Shown: positions 1 to 12,975 of the stretch, piece by piece | How positions within the stretch are numbered: the first letter of the stretch is position 1 | Layout of the letters: every line of letters starts with the position of its first letter | Assembly (NCBI RefSeq): GCF_032854445.1 | Contig: NC_088302.1 | Location: forward strand, 26,809,080 to 26,873,079 | Direction of reading: 5' to 3' | DNA length: 64,000 nt | Source: Liolophura sinensis | Taxonomy: Eukaryota > Mollusca > Polyplacophora > Chitonida > Chitonidae | Position numbers and translations under genes: made by a program | Notes under the pieces: generated by a model | The model's input: the letters and a program-made list of their open reading frames with translations, nothing else | What the model was told of the DNA's origin: nothing | The model's database searches: none

Positions 1-810
1 GCGTCTTGTATCAGAAGTGTTTTACATTTCGATTTTCCAAAACAGCATTGAGGCATGCTGAAGTGAAGATCTCTGCGGTATTCCGTAGTGAACGTCTTTA
101 ATCCACCCGGGCTAGTCATTGCTCTTGTGTTGACTGACAGGTGGACGGTGATCACTAGACCCGTCCAAACAAGTCCAGGCAAATTAACAAGCCAAGCTTT
201 TATACACCAGTATATTCAGACAGTCGATTGGCTAAATTAGTGCCATTGACGGCTGAAATTAAAGGGTAATGATTTTGTTTACCTTGCACGGAGAGATGGC
301 TACCTCTTGCCAGGGCAAACGTGAGTGAAGTCTGAATTAACAACGCCTTATTCTCAGAAAGCAAAACAATCACTATGCGAGTGAATTTGTTTCACGGTCC
401 GCTAACCAGCGTCGCCGCCAACTTGACTTAAGTATTGAAGTGCGCATTCAGAGCTAGCCAGCAAGTTCTCAGCTCCCCTTTGAATACACCCAGCCTGACA
501 CCAAACCGGCACATCCATTCTGGTTAAACGTTCCAAGCTTATGACTAACAGAGTGCCAGTGTCATTGATAAATTGCTTTATATCACGTAATATAATTATA
601 ATTATTGCGCCCTATATAAGATAGATAAAACCATATCAGATTAAAATATTATACTAACCAATCCAAACTGTCCAAAACTGGATCAGCCTATAAGAAACCC
701 TACCCTATTCCTACTGGTTCGAATTGCCATTTAACACCTGCTTTGTTAAATGAACTGTGCCAATCAGGGGCCACCTGGCTTAGTAAGACACATTTCTGTT
801 AACATTTAGT
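1..810. other. no feature seen
   Basis: I see no gene, array or element here. The sequence is AT-rich with stop codons in all frames. Confidence 0.5.
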
Positions 811-890
811 AAATGATGTTGGTTATAGGTTAATGATGTTGGTTATAGGTTAATGACGTTGGCTATAGGTTAATGACGTTGGCTATAGGT
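811..890. repeat. 20-bp tandem repeat, 4 copies
   Basis: Four head-to-tail copies of a 20-bp unit (TAATGATGTTGGTTATAGGT) start at 811, 831, 851 and 871. The last two share the same two changes (GACGTT, GGCTAT), so duplication was stepwise. Confidence 0.95.
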
Positions 891-1778
891 TATAGCGCCA
901 CAAGGGGAGGTTTTGTAAATGTGGGTCCAGAATCTTTAAGAGTGGAGACAATGATACACATTCACATTGTTAACATTATAGGTGTGAAAATTAGAACAAT
1001 TGTGAATTTCAATTGCTGCAATACCTAAAACCGATTTTTTCTCACAAAACACTTCACTGAAACCAAGGAATGCTGCTATGATTATGTCGTTTTAATGGAC
1101 GAGAAACTCATGATATATATTGCGTTCAACTGAGATGAAAATTTGGAAATTACTTAGACCTATGGGAACATCGTCTGTGTTTCGATTGCTATTTAACAAC
1201 AGTTGTCACCTACCCGTGCTTCAATACAGATACACAAAAGCCTATGATAGCCCATTCACTACACATGCAGAGAAGCAGAGTCCTGGATATGGGCTTTTTA
1301 AGTTCCAACGGTAGGAATCAAACGGTGGTGATAGTCGCATTTTTGGCGTTTTTCGGCTCGCATATTGAACTGTTGCATCAGGAGTTATAAGATATTTACA
1401 CCAGTGGGATATCTAGTTCGACATATTTATTGTCCATTTACACCAGTGTGATATCTAGTTCGACATCTTAAAAGGCATACCTGGTGGATTGGGCTGAAAA
1501 TAACTTTACCCTCTGACAGAACATTCACGAAGGCTGTATTGAGCTGGCAAACAACGTTGTAACGTAGGCCTACAATACAATGTGTCCTGGTAATACTCTA
1601 TACATGTAGACTATATATTATGCAAATATATTTGTAACCAAGATATTGTTTTGTTGGATTGTTTTTACATATACTGGAATTTAATGTGATTGTATTTGAA
1701 TTCTTTCAAAACATTTGTTTAAACTAAATCATTTGGCGTTGTTATGTTGTGTTGTTATTGTCATTGTTTGACCCTCGA
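891..1778. other. unassigned intergenic sequence
   Basis: No convincing gene. A 64-codon open frame at 1120-1314 lacks any recognisable domain. A phrase near 1404 (ACACCAGTGGGATATCTAGT) recurs near 1440 as a short direct duplication of about 37 bp spacing. Confidence 0.4.
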
Positions 1779-1900
1779 TTGGCGCTCAACATGAAGGGAA
1801 TAGTGCAACAACTAGTTGACCCGTATCGGTATAATGGCTCTGGCGGGTCGAATTTCCTTGCCTTCCTTAAGGCGTCTCAGTGAAGCAGCACTAGATAAAA
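1779..1900 (+). mobile_element. SINE fragment, second family
   Basis: This stretch matches the body of the copy at 2440-2790: both read from a TTGGCG(C/T)TCA start through CAACAACTAGTTGACCCGTA-like sequence to a run near GCAGCACTAGAT. The tRNA-like head and the tail are missing, so it is a truncated older copy. Confidence 0.7.
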
Positions 1901-2439
1901 TTTTTTGACCGGCTGGGTACTAGAGAGCTCTTTATATTTCTGGGGTGATACGACACACCGCACACTCCCCTATCGACAGCTGGGTGATTTCATGTGAGAA
2001 TTTTCCCAGTGTTCATTCCGGCTTAGTCTAAATCAAAACTAAATGAAGAGTAGAGTTATAAACAACATATTGGATTTGAACACCTGTTTCAGTAAATGGG
2101 TAAATATATTGTAAAACAGTGCCGGCTGTAGGTAAGAATTTACTGTGGCTGTCTATCATCGTTACAAAATGACTGATTCATCACGGGGTTTGGTGTTAAC
2201 GGAGGTCTTCACACTCGTCGTTTCATAACACGTTATAATCTGTTACTCGTAATGTTCTGCCCTCATAAACAGATAACTGTTGTGGGTGGGTATTACATCA
2301 ATGGATTGTTCATACCAGATTTTCAGCAGACAACTGTAAAGGGGAAAATGTTTCAGTCTACTGATAATACACTATGTTGGGCATTAAAATGGTACATGTC
2401 CTGTAACTCTTTGTGTTCAAACGATCAATAACCGATCTT
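1901..2439. other. no feature seen
   Basis: AT-rich sequence without an open frame, array or recognisable element. Confidence 0.4.
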
Positions 2440-2790
2440 AAAGCACAGTTGGTAGAGCGCCCGAGGGGCGGTAGATCCAAGGCCAATCCTGTGTAGGGTC
2501 ACACCTAAGACCTTAAAAGAGGAAGTTGTAACTTCCGCGCTTGGCGTTCAGCATTAAGGGGATTGTGCAACGACTGGTTGACCCGTATCAGTATAATGGC
2601 TCGAGAGGGGCGGCTTACTTGCCTTCGGTGAATCGTCTCAGTGCTGAGGCAGCACTAGATCAACGAGCGATGGAAATCCGTCCTGCAACAAGGAGGATTT
2701 TTCGTCGTCATTTGACTGAAATATTGTTAAGTACGACGTTAAACCCAAAGGACTCTCTCACTCACTCAAACATTCAATTGTTTGTCTGAA
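2440..2790 (+). mobile_element. tRNA-headed SINE, second family
   Basis: The head at 2446-2510 contains CAGTTGGTAGAGCGC followed by GGTAGATCCAAGGC, resembling the A and B boxes of a tRNA promoter. The body continues to a 3' end with GACGTTAAACCCAAAGGACT and short CTCACTCA repeats. The related fragment at 1779-1900 supports a dispersed family. An 82-codon open frame inside it is incidental. The family name is not known to me. Confidence 0.65.
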
Positions 2791-3564
2791 TACATGTTCA
2801 TCTGGATGACATTAATGAACACATAGTATATAAGAAAGATACTCCAAATAAAGTTTTATAAATGTTAGTCACCTAAGTGTTTAAGACAGTTGACATGATC
2901 TGCTGGCGACAAAGCGCATAGCTGTAAAATAGGTCGAGGTGGCATTTCAGAAGTACCACGAGATCACGCAGATAGGGAAGAAACAGGGTGGGGTCTCTCG
3001 ATACTAATGCAGCTAAAAGGGGAGACTTGCGGTACTTGTTAGACTAAATACATCCCGCGTAGCCGAGTCCGTCGAATCAACATCGCCGTTAGCACCATCC
3101 GTAAAATGACGCATTTTCCCCGCTTAAGTTCGCGGCAACCTATGTTGAACTCTCTAGATTCCTGATATTTTAACAAGTCTTCCTAATGAAACCGCAAAAG
3201 ATCACATCGTAGTATCGTTATGGCGGAAATGATGACGTTACGATGTATCGGGTGGGATGTGATCTCCCATATTCACACGTCAAATCCGCTTTTTACCATC
3301 TGAGCTGAATAGTGGAAAGGGTACGATATATTTCTCATCCAAATCAAGGAAAACTTCTTCCGTAGCCGAAAGCCCATAGGACAGAGACATAGACATCCGA
3401 ATACCGATACCTGGAAATTTGGCACTTTCTCGCGAGCGCAGTCTTTGCAAGCAATGAGAAAAATGTACCAGTCCACATGTCTTGTTACCGAAGGTATAAC
3501 CAATAGGGTTAAAAGAAGATTTAATTTTTCAACACCAGATCTCATTGTGTTGCTGTCCCGAAAG
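2791..3564. other. unassigned sequence
   Basis: No feature I can support. A 102-codon minus-strand frame at 3273-3581 begins with ATG but has no domain, no splice context and an unremarkable composition, so I do not call it a gene. Confidence 0.4.
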
Positions 3565-3708
3565 CTGAAACTTGAGCTCATTACACGCTACAATATATAC
3601 TAATTCAACGGTGACAAATGCAAGTATCAGCCTGTTTGAGCACATACAGCACACATGGTTGATGCCACATGAGTGTGCATATCCCAGCTTATCTAATATC
3701 GAAGTACT
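3565..3708. repeat. dispersed duplication, copy 1
   Basis: Shares ACTTGAGCTC(A/C)TTACAC, AACGGTGACAAATGCAAGTA and CATATCCCAGCTTATCTA-like blocks, in the same order, with 4386-4625. The copies differ by scattered substitutions and by an insertion in copy 2. Confidence 0.7.
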
Positions 3709-4385
3709 GAATAGACAAATAGGCTGGATATAAGTGCCATCAAATCACACCAAGCTAGCTTGTTCACATGACCACACTACACTGTGTAACCCCTAACAAC
3801 TCACTACATAGAGGCCAGTACAACCACACTATGCGGGAAGCTATCCTCAATCGTAAGAAGAATCAAATCATTAAAATGTTTCTTTTTAATTCGTGATGAG
3901 AAATTATTCAACGGTTAATAAGGGGTTAACTAAGCATTTAATAATTATTAAAGCCTGTTTACTTAACAGTAATCCTTAATTAACCGTCAATAATACCTAC
4001 GTGTAATTCAGAATAAGCATTGGTAATTGCACATTTCGAATAAATGATTAGTCAGAATAATCCAAAATAACGAATTAAAAAAATCACTGACACGCAGCAA
4101 AAGTGAAGCCTAGTAGGTGGGAGATCTGCTCAACGTCCGGATTTGGTTTATAGATTACGGTTTGTGACTGGAAAACCCACTCGCTGGGTATATTAAATCG
4201 TCTTTATCGAGTTTGGGGTGACTCTGAATCGCTTCTGTAATACACCGATGTAATCAAATTATCCATCCTCCGCCCGCATACCAACAGCTAATTTGCCCCT
4301 CACCCTGTAAAGTAGACGTGTAGGTCCTTAATGGAAAGCGCCATGCCATGTTTGATTTGATTTTATCGCTGCAGCAGGAAGCCAC
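3709..4385. other. AT-rich spacer
   Basis: Contains an AT-rich stretch at 3880-4080 with many TTAATTA-type words and no coding sign. It lies between the two copies of the dispersed duplication. Confidence 0.4.
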
Positions 4386-4625
4386 AACTTGAGCTCCTTA
4401 CACACTAGAATTTATACCAATTTAACGGTGACAAATGCAAGTATCAGGCAATGTGTAGCCAGCCCTGTCCAATATTTACTTCAGGACCTGAAGTAAAGCC
4501 GCTGAGAAACACTCTTACATGGCCACTGTTTGGGATCAAATAGGGCTTGAAATCGCTTGTTTCAGCACACCTAACGTTCAGGGTTGATGTCAAGTTAATG
4601 GGCACATCCCAGCTTGTCTAGTGCT
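4386..4625. repeat. dispersed duplication, copy 2, with insertion
   Basis: Homologous to 3565-3708. Alignment by eye leaves about 100 extra bases at roughly 4452-4553 between the AAATGCAAGTATCAG block and the TTGTTTCAGCACA block. Copy 1 has these blocks nearly adjacent. Confidence 0.65.
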
Positions 4626-4799
4626 GAAGATCATTACTATGTCATACATTACAGAGCATTACAAAAATTAAATCTATATCTTATAAAAGTGTATAGAGAA
4701 TTAGTCTTGATATAATGGCCATTAAATCTTTCTTGAGGTTGATCGTCCAGACCTAGATTTATAAATTGGGGTGTTTATGAATAAGGCATAAAAATCTAA

Positions 4800-5470
4800 C
4801 TACCTCAGACGCCATTCTGAGAAACCCAGCCTGACTGTATCGTGTGCCATTCTGAGTCTCAACCCAACCTCACTACACGGGACCCTATCCTCTGTTCACA
4901 CAACATCAATACATGGAGGCCAATCTGAGTCTCAATACACCTTCACTACACGGGAAGGTATCCTCAGTCCACACAAGCTCATTACATGGAGACCAGTCTG
5001 AATTTCAACCCAACCTTACTGCATGGGAAGGTATCCACAGTTCACACAAACTCATTGCATGGAGGCCAGTTTAAGGCTCAATAAAACCTCACTACACAGG
5101 AAGCTATCCTCAGTCCGCCTAAACTGACTGCATGGAGGTCATTGTGAGTCTCGGCACAACCTCACTACACGGGAAGGTAGCGTCAGTCCACCCAAACTGA
5201 CTACATGAAGGTCAGTCTGAATCTCAATACAACCACACTACACGGGAAGCTATCCTCAGTCACAGCCTCACTACATTGGACGCCATTCTGTATATAAAGA
5301 TTCGCTACATTAGACGCCATTCTGAAACTCAATATAACCTCCCTACATTAGACGCCATTCTGAACCTCAACATAGCCTCACTACATGAGGTACCATTCTG
5401 AGTATTAAAACAGCCTCATTGCATCTGGCGCCATTCTCAGTTTCAACGCGGCCTTACAACATGGTAAATA
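4800..5470. repeat. 73-bp imperfect minisatellite
   Basis: The phrase CACGGGAAGGTATC or a close variant recurs at 4876, 4949, 5022 and 5095, an exact 73-bp period. From about 5270 the array changes to a shorter unit of about 50 bp built on CTACATTAGACGCCATTCTG. No long frame crosses it. Confidence 0.85.
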
Positions 5471-8298
5471 TATACCATTCTGAGTATCAATGCAACATCA
5501 ATCAGAAAGACTCACACCTCAAATCATTAATTAAATATCCATTCTTTTGTCTAAAACAATTGCCTGAAGACAGAAAAATAGAACATACAAGCCTACTCAA
5601 CTCTACCCTTTAGGGAAACCTGAAGGTATTATATTACCGTCACCATAAGTCACGAATGACCTCAGACAGAACATGTTTCAATACACTTTCAATACATGTG
5701 TCCCATGACTGAAGAAAGACACTTTGTAATCATTACGGTATGAATATATATCAAGGCAACCATTCTTTGATGTACGGGCGCTGTAAAAATGAAGGGAAGT
5801 AACCATGTCATTTGTTGTGCTCTCCTCCCGTATTTTTTTTTATTTGATCGATGTGTATTTAATGTCCCACTGAAGATTTTACAACGTCTGTGGAGAAGAC
5901 AAATGTTCAGATAAACCTTTCCCTGATCAGTTTTGACGGAAACAGATTATAATAGCTCGTTCTCGTGAAAAGGCTTTAACAGGCACAATGGTTTGTAAAG
6001 CCATGTTCCTCTGTATGAGTTCTCACGGAAACAGTAGATGATCATGCCATATATGTGGCCCTTAATCATTTTTCACGAAAAACATTAAGCTGTCACATTG
6101 TGTTCTCACGGATGAAATGCATGGCTGTATATACAGAGCCAGACAAGCAGTAATCTACATTTGTGCCAAAATCCTTCACAAATTCACACAAATGCACCCA
6201 CCTTTCATGTTTGAATATTAGCTGCATGTTTAGATGGGAATGTATAATATGACCTACATCCTACGTATAGCATACAACAATAGCGGCTTGTGTTTGCGTG
6301 TGTATTTCTCATTGGCTAATGTATCGTCCACACATACCCCCTTCAAATATATACATGTACACGCGCTATGCGGGAAGATTTTTTCAAACGTTAGAAACCT
6401 GGAAGTTGCTGAATATCAAAAAGATGTACCGTATTTAATAAATAAACAAAGCTAATCAAAATGTATCATACATTGCCATATATTTACCAGTTCGGACTAC
6501 CTCGTCGGGTGCCAGATCAAGAAATAAAAGGCTTTCGTGTTTGTGTTTTAGATAAAGAGCTCCCCAGAATTCGCTTAATCGTGAACAGTTGAGGTCTTTT
6601 TCAGCAAATATAAAAACGGACAATGTATAGGCGTACAGACATGCAGTACTTTACGGGTGGTTAATCTCCCTGAATTAATAAAAAAAAACAATATCAACAC
6701 TGGCGAAAATAATATAACATTACCTTGGTGTTTTACTGTATATGCGTATCCACTGTCAGTCCGGACTGAGTAGAGCCATAATTTTCTTCCACATCGAGAT
6801 CAGGTTCAATCTGTTCTTCAACTTGACTGACGAGGACAGGGAATCTGAGGCTCGTACATATTTCGGAAGTGTTTTCACCTTGACAGGTGGGGAGGGCCAG
6901 CGCAGTGGGAAGCTTTCAATCGGTAGGACAGTGAATATTGAACGTCTCCAACACGCAGCTGGCAAGTCTGGTGTGAAATACACCACTACATTCTCCTTCT
7001 AATGGGTGATATCCGAGTAACAAAACGACCGACAGCTCTAGACGGGGAGGCTTGCTTTGTTGTCCGGTTTCCCAGGCGCTGAGGACTGGCGCTCAGGTAT
7101 GGCCATACTACAGGCCGCCTTCAGGGAGTGGAATTAGAGACTCTTACGCTCAAATTATTTCTCACGACGCGCGCTCATATGCCGCTTTGGCCTCTATGGG
7201 TAAAGATGCCGGATTCAATATCTCTGTGAATGCTTTAATGTATTGCATAAATCCCAATCTTGTAAAACCCACTGTAACGGTTTCATCGCTTTGACCACCG
7301 TGGACGATATGGAATCTAAACGCCTGAATAAATCATAAATATCTCAGGTACGTGGCAAATAAATATTGTTATTCCCACGTCGCGAGAAGAATATTAGCGT
7401 CGGGAAATGAATTTCTGGTTTCCATTTGTTGATGTGAAAAGAAGCTATTTTAAAGTGATTAACAACTGCGAATTTAACCGTTGTTTCACATGAAACTAGC
7501 GCCACCAAATACCAACTGATTCTACATTGTGACACACTATCGCTGATGTCGTTGACTTATCGTTCATCGGGCATTTTAAGGGAACATATTGAAGCGAGTA
7601 GTACGCAGATATAAAACGGATCAAGGTGGCTTAGGGCTCGGACAATCGCTTACAATGACCGGTACTTTAAAAACATTAAAATCATTAAATCAAATCAAGA
7701 AAATATGTTTTCAAAGTGTAAAGATTTCAATTCCAGATTCTCTCCTACAAACTGATGTATAAAACATGGCAATAAAGGTCACGTGATAGTTTATAGGACT
7801 AACAACGCAGACCGTCCACCATGTTTGAAATCAAGCGAGCTACAAATTACACCTGCGCAGTTCGGGCAGTTGGGATTCCCCTCCGAACTGAAGAGAGGGG
7901 GAGCACTGACTGGCTAATACTGTCACACAAACAGTTTAGGCTGTTGATACATTATAAATTTCTACACTGTTATTTATAACCTTTTAAAACATGCTTGACA
8001 CATGCCAACATTGAACTATGTGGTGGATTTTCTCAGTAATTTGGCTTGTCCGTTGTTGAACAGAGAAATGGAAAGCTGAAACATTGAGATGATCGGGTAA
8101 TTCTTGCCGTTGTATCTGGTAGACAATATCTCTTAGCAACCTTGCCTAAAAACCTTTTATGTTTTATGATGGGTCTACATGTCCTCGTTATATGTTGCAT
8201 ATTACAAATACATGTCGTTCTAGACAACCGACAAAAGATAGAAAACCAACTTAGTATGCATAAGTATATAATTCAGGTCTCCCGTATATGGACCAAGA
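5471..8298. other. unassigned intergenic sequence
   Basis: No gene I can support. At 6742-7002 (+) and 6756-6986 (-) frames are open on both strands in a less AT-rich patch, followed by another open frame at 7052-7294. None shows a known domain or paired splice sites. They could be a lone exon of an unrecognised gene. Confidence 0.35.
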
Positions 8299-9760
8299 GT
8301 GCTCTATGTCCTGGTTTTCGGTAGGCAAAGGTGGAATGGTTTTTATGTCCAGGCATCCGGTACGCGGACCTCAAATGCTGTTCAGTATGTCCAGTGGCCA
8401 GATTTGCTGACCGCGAATGCTGTTCCGTGTGACCAGGAGTTCAGTATGCAGACCGCTATGCTATTCTGTTTTCCAGATTTCCGGTATGCCGACCGAGAAT
8501 GACGTTCTGTATTAACTTTTCCGGTATGCGGACCGAGAATGTTCTTCTGTATTTACTTTTCCGGCATACGGACCACGAATGTTGTTCTGTATTAACTTTT
8601 CCAGTATGCAGACCGAGAATGATGTTCTGTGTTAACTTTTACGGTATGCGGACCGTGAATGCTGTTCTGTTTGTCCAGATTTCCGGTATGCGAACCGAGA
8701 ATGATGCTCTGTATTACTTTTTCCTGTATGAGGACCGAGAATGACGTTCTGTATCAACTTTTCCGGTATGCGGACCGAGAATGATGTTCTGTGTTAACGT
8801 TTCCGGTATGCAGACCGCAAATGTTATTCTGTTTTTCCAGATATCCAATATGCAGACCGAAAATGATGTTCTGTAATAACTGTTTCGGTATGTGGACCTA
8901 GAGTGTTGTGTATTAACTTTCCCAGTGTGCAGACCGAGAATGGTGATCTGTGTTAACTATTTCGGTATGCCGACTGCAAATGCTGTTCTGTTTGTTCAGA
9001 TTTCAGGTATGTGGACAGAGAATGATGTTTTGTATTGACCTTTATGGTATGCGGACACAGAATGATGTTATGTATCAACTTTCCCAGTATGCTGGCCGAG
9101 AATGATGTTCTGTGTTAACTTTTCCGGTATGGGGACCACGAATTTTGTTCTGTTAGCCCAGATTTCCATTATGCGGACCGAGAATGGTGTTCAGTATTAG
9201 GTTTTCCGGTATGTGGACCGAGAATGATGTTCTGTATTAACTTTTCGGGTATGCGGATCGCGAATGTTGTTCCTATTAACTTTTCCGGTATGCGGTCTGC
9301 AAATGTTCTTCTGTATTGACTGTCCGGTATACGGACCGCGAATGATATTTTGTGTGAACTTTTCCAGTATGCAGACCGCGAATGTTGTTCTGTTTGTCGA
9401 GACTTCCGGTGTTCGGACAGAGAATCGTGTTCTATAGTAACTTTACCGGTATGCGGACAGCGAATGGTGTCCTGTATTTACTTTTCTGGTATGCGGACTG
9501 AGAATGTTCTTCTGTATTAACTTTTCCAGTATGCAGACCGAGAATGATGTTCTGTGTTAACTTTTCCTGTATGCGGACTGAGAATAATGTTCTGTAGTAA
9601 CATTTCCGGTATGCGGAACTCGAATGTTTTCTGTATTAACTTTTCTGGTATGCGGGCCGAAAATGATGTTCTGTATTAACTTTTCCGGTATGCGGACCGC
9701 GAATGTTGTTCTGTTTTGTTCAGATTTTCCTTATGCGGACCGAGAATGCCTATCCGTACG
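8299..9760. repeat. 40-bp minisatellite, about 36 copies
   Basis: Copies built on CCGGTATGCGGACCGAGAAT then G(A/T)TGTTCTGT and TAACTTTT recur every 40 bp, for example at 8521 and 8561. Several are lengthened to about 41-62 bp by a TTTGTCCAGAT insert. Open frames inside run only through a few units because 40 is not a multiple of three. Confidence 0.95.
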
Positions 9761-10076
9761 TCTTGGTTTCCTCTAGGGTTAGTTTTAAGCTGTTTATAAA
9801 TTATATACGTAGAAGTTGCATTATGTTATTATGCAGTTATATAATACATGAGTATATATTGTTGAGGGTGAAATGGTTTTCATTTTTATTATGTTTTTAT
9901 GTATGTTTTATTATACTTTAATGCGATACATTGTGATATGGTTGTGTTAAATGTTTATTTTTTGTACTAAATTAATCGTTTTCACTGTATTGTAAACTAG
10001 TGAATAAATGCAAATGAAATAAAACGGTATGCTGTATTCTGTACAGCTATACTTTTTGTGGGTGATCTAATTTCGT
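9761..10076. other. AT-rich sequence
   Basis: Very AT-rich, T-biased sequence following the 40-bp array. No gene seen. Confidence 0.4.
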
Positions 10077-10196
10077 CACCACATGGCTGAATTATTTTAC
10101 CGACGTGGTTTCAAGCCATACTCATTCAATCATTCCACCCATAAAACAGTGAAAAATTCTTGAGTGTGGCGTTAAACAACAACCATCCAATCAATC
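10077..10196 (+). mobile_element. SINE 3' fragment
   Basis: Contains AATTCTTGAGTGTGGCGTTA followed by AACAACAACCATCCAATCAA, a variant of the SINE tail seen elsewhere in the window. Only the 3' part is recognisable. Confidence 0.55.
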
Positions 10197-10743
10197 TTTC
10201 ATTCGGTGACCTGTTCTTAGAGCATCTGTCTCCTGAAGGGAATACCTTGGTTTGGTTAAGAGTTGGATGCAAAGCTATAGCCTGTTTTTTTTATAACTTG
10301 TCTATTTTCAACTATCTGTGAAATCACTCATACTCACTATACAATTTATCTAACACGTAAAACAATAAGCTCTATACATCGGTATCCTGACGTTTATATT
10401 GTTGCAAGAATACTGTTTCAATGCTTACTGTTAAACTCCCATAAACTTCGACATAAAGAACGCATTGCCTATAAGGTGACATCATAATTATTAAACAAAC
10501 GCCGGCAGGTTGGTTAATGAGTGGAAACCCGGTAAGTTTTGGGTGAGAGCCATACCAGTTACACACACTGTGATAGATTTTACGGTAAACCCTGTTTCTG
10601 AAACTGTCATTTTGAAAATTGCCTTTTCAAGATTTAATATAATATAACATTAATCAAGGAAATAATTTATCTCCTGTGGCTATAAAATCTAATAGCAATA
10701 TATGTTCAGAGATCGATGTTAGGAAATTTTCTTATAAAATACA
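10197..10743. other. no feature seen
   Basis: AT-rich, no supported gene. Directly precedes the full SINE. Confidence 0.4.
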
Positions 10744-10985
10744 GGGGGCCTCCGTGGCTCAGTCGGTCAGCGCGCTGGCGCAGCGTAATGACCCAGGAGC
10801 CTCTCACCAATGCGGTCGCTGTGAGTTCAAGTCCAGCTCATGCTGGCTTCCTCTCCGGCCGTAAGTGGGAAGGTCTGCCAGCAACCTGGGGATGGTCGTG
10901 GGTTCCATCCACCATAATGTTGACCGCCGTGGTATAAGTGAAATATTCTTGAGTGTGGCGTAAAACACCAATCAAATAAATAAAT
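10744..10985 (+). mobile_element. full-length tRNA-derived SINE
   Basis: The head reads CCTCCGTGGCTCAGTCGGTC, like a tRNA A box, with GAGTTCAAGTCC about 55 bp later as a B box. Together they form an internal RNA polymerase III promoter. The body has GCTCATGCTGGCTTCCTCTC and the 3' end has AAATATTCTTGAGTGTGGCG plus an A-rich AATCAAATAAATAAAT tail. This is the most complete copy here. It resembles the tRNA-headed SINEs widespread in molluscs; the family name is not established. Confidence 0.85.
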
Positions 10986-12785
10986 CAAAATAAATATAAA
11001 ATACAGTGTAGTCCATTCCTAAAGTGTAGGCTTTGTTACCGCATGGTGTTTGGTCTAACAGGTAGAAGGTATAGCTGTTGTAAAACAAATATCTCCCCGC
11101 GCTCATTGCCCAGCATCACAGTTGTTTATGGTTAATCATGACGTCACTCGAAGCAATAAAATATTCTTCTTAAAATCAAGGTGATGTAATGTAATATTAT
11201 TACACTGCAATTCACATGGAATAATGTGAACGTCTAATATATAGATGTGTCGAGGTTGTGGTGTCAATGACAAAGGCAAGTTTGGTTGCGACTATTGCTG
11301 GTTTTACAGATAGCGGCATGCAGGCGATAAATTCGAAGAAACAGAAAAAGAAATAGGGTACAAGTGAATGCCGACCAACCCGCCCGTTCCTCGCGTTCAC
11401 ATACGACGTTCTAATATGGCGGCTGCAAACATTTTGCCCAGAATACGCATAAATATTACGTTTCAATTTGCCGTGAGTTTATAAAGCACTAAAGCTGAAC
11501 TCCATTAATCCCTGTGAAGTTGTTCAGTTCATTCTGTATGGACTTCGCTTTTAATTACAAAAAATACTTTTCTGACGGTACAAAATGTTGATCTTAGCGC
11601 AGACATGGTTAGAGCAGTTTGGATAGAAATACAAAAACCCGAAAATATGATTAGGTTGGGGCAAATGTGATAAAAAAAAAAGTAGCCAGTCCATTACATT
11701 ATTACTCAGGTCGCTTGGCGGAACATCATTTGGGGACTCTGGTCGACTTCACGATGCATACGCCGATTACAAACGGTTGCTGTTCATAAAAAACAGCATT
11801 AGTGAAAGGTATATACGCTGTGAGGAGTTAGGCTTGATTTTAGTTGTCTTCAACTGTCAAGATTCATCTGATGCTTTCATAATACTTTTAGAGGATTTAT
11901 GATTGGTGCAATCATAATATATACCAGGACCATGGTGTTCGTTGACAAAAAAGATAAAATTAGATCTCACATTTTTTTCAGTTTCATAACATCCATCCTT
12001 TATTTATAAATATGTATTCGGTTATTATGACTCTGTATCAATCTGATCTGCAACAAATTATGAAAATATGAGGTATGACGTTCATCGAGTTTTCCCAGTC
12101 AAGAAAAATTTCGAAATTTCATGATGGTTTATTTTCTTCTGAATGTAAGTTGTACCATTCATACATCACGACCAAATACACTGAAAAAACGTGTTGTCTG
12201 AGTGATCTGCAGTGTACCCTGTTATCATAACCTAGCCTAATACTCTGTCATATTTAACATGATATCTGTCTTTGTTTTGAATTTAAAAAGATATATGTGC
12301 TATATTTAACAGAATACGTCATGACTTAACACGACGGACTTTCTGTTAAATTTATTAAGATTTTTTTGAGAGAACATACTGCGTTAAATTGTTCGATGCG
12401 GCTTTTGTAAAGCTTTGTTAGGGTCATATGTACAATGTAATTCACTGCTGACTGACATAAACTTCTTGGGTGTGTTCAAGTTTACACTACAGTTTAGCAA
12501 AAAAGAACAACGACTTTATTTTCATTCGTCCTCTTTTCTTAATGTTGATAATTGATTCAAATTAATGTATTTTCAAACTATTCAGACTGACCAATTTCAT
12601 GCAGTGAGCTGTCTCGAATTCGTCCTATAGCATAGATATTTTACACTGTTTTATGGACGGCACTTTATTGCCATAAAAAATAATTCCCAGCACCTGACAA
12701 AATTGCAGCGTAAACACAATTACAGCCTAATTATAATGACTCGTATTTGTAGCAAAACGAACCCAGCAATCTTTTTATATTATTG
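10986..12785. other. unassigned AT-rich sequence
   Basis: No gene, array or element recognised over 1.8 kb. An 84-codon minus-strand frame at 11212-11466 is probably chance. Confidence 0.4.
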
Positions 12786-12975
12786 CAGGTAGCAGCTCAT
12801 GCTGGCTTCCTCTCCGGCTGTACGTGAAAAGGTCTGACAGCAACCTACAGATGGTCGTGGGTTTCCCCCGGGCTCTGCCCGGTTTCCACCCACCATAATG
12901 TTGGCCGCCGTCGTATAAGTGAAATATTCTTGAGTACGGTGTAAAACACCAATCAAATAAATAAATAAATAAATA
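12786..12975 (+). mobile_element. 5'-truncated SINE inside a 30-bp array
   Basis: The SINE body runs from AGCTCATGCTGGCTTCC to an AAATAAATAAATAAATATTA tail. The bases just before it (GCAGGTAGC) match the 30-bp unit that resumes just after it (ACAGGTAGCACAC), so it probably inserted into an existing array. Confidence 0.8.

Noticed and set aside
6742-7294. protein-coding exon in a GC-richer patch
   Set aside because: Frames are open on both strands but no domain, homologous repeat or paired splice sites could be found.
8299-9760. regularly spaced repeats resembling a CRISPR array
   Set aside because: Units are head-to-tail tandem copies without unique spacers, in animal DNA.
10744-10816. possible tRNA gene (A- and B-box-like words)
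   Set aside because: The stretch is the head of a SINE repeated with the same body many times in the window, and no anticodon stem or acceptor stem pairs properly.
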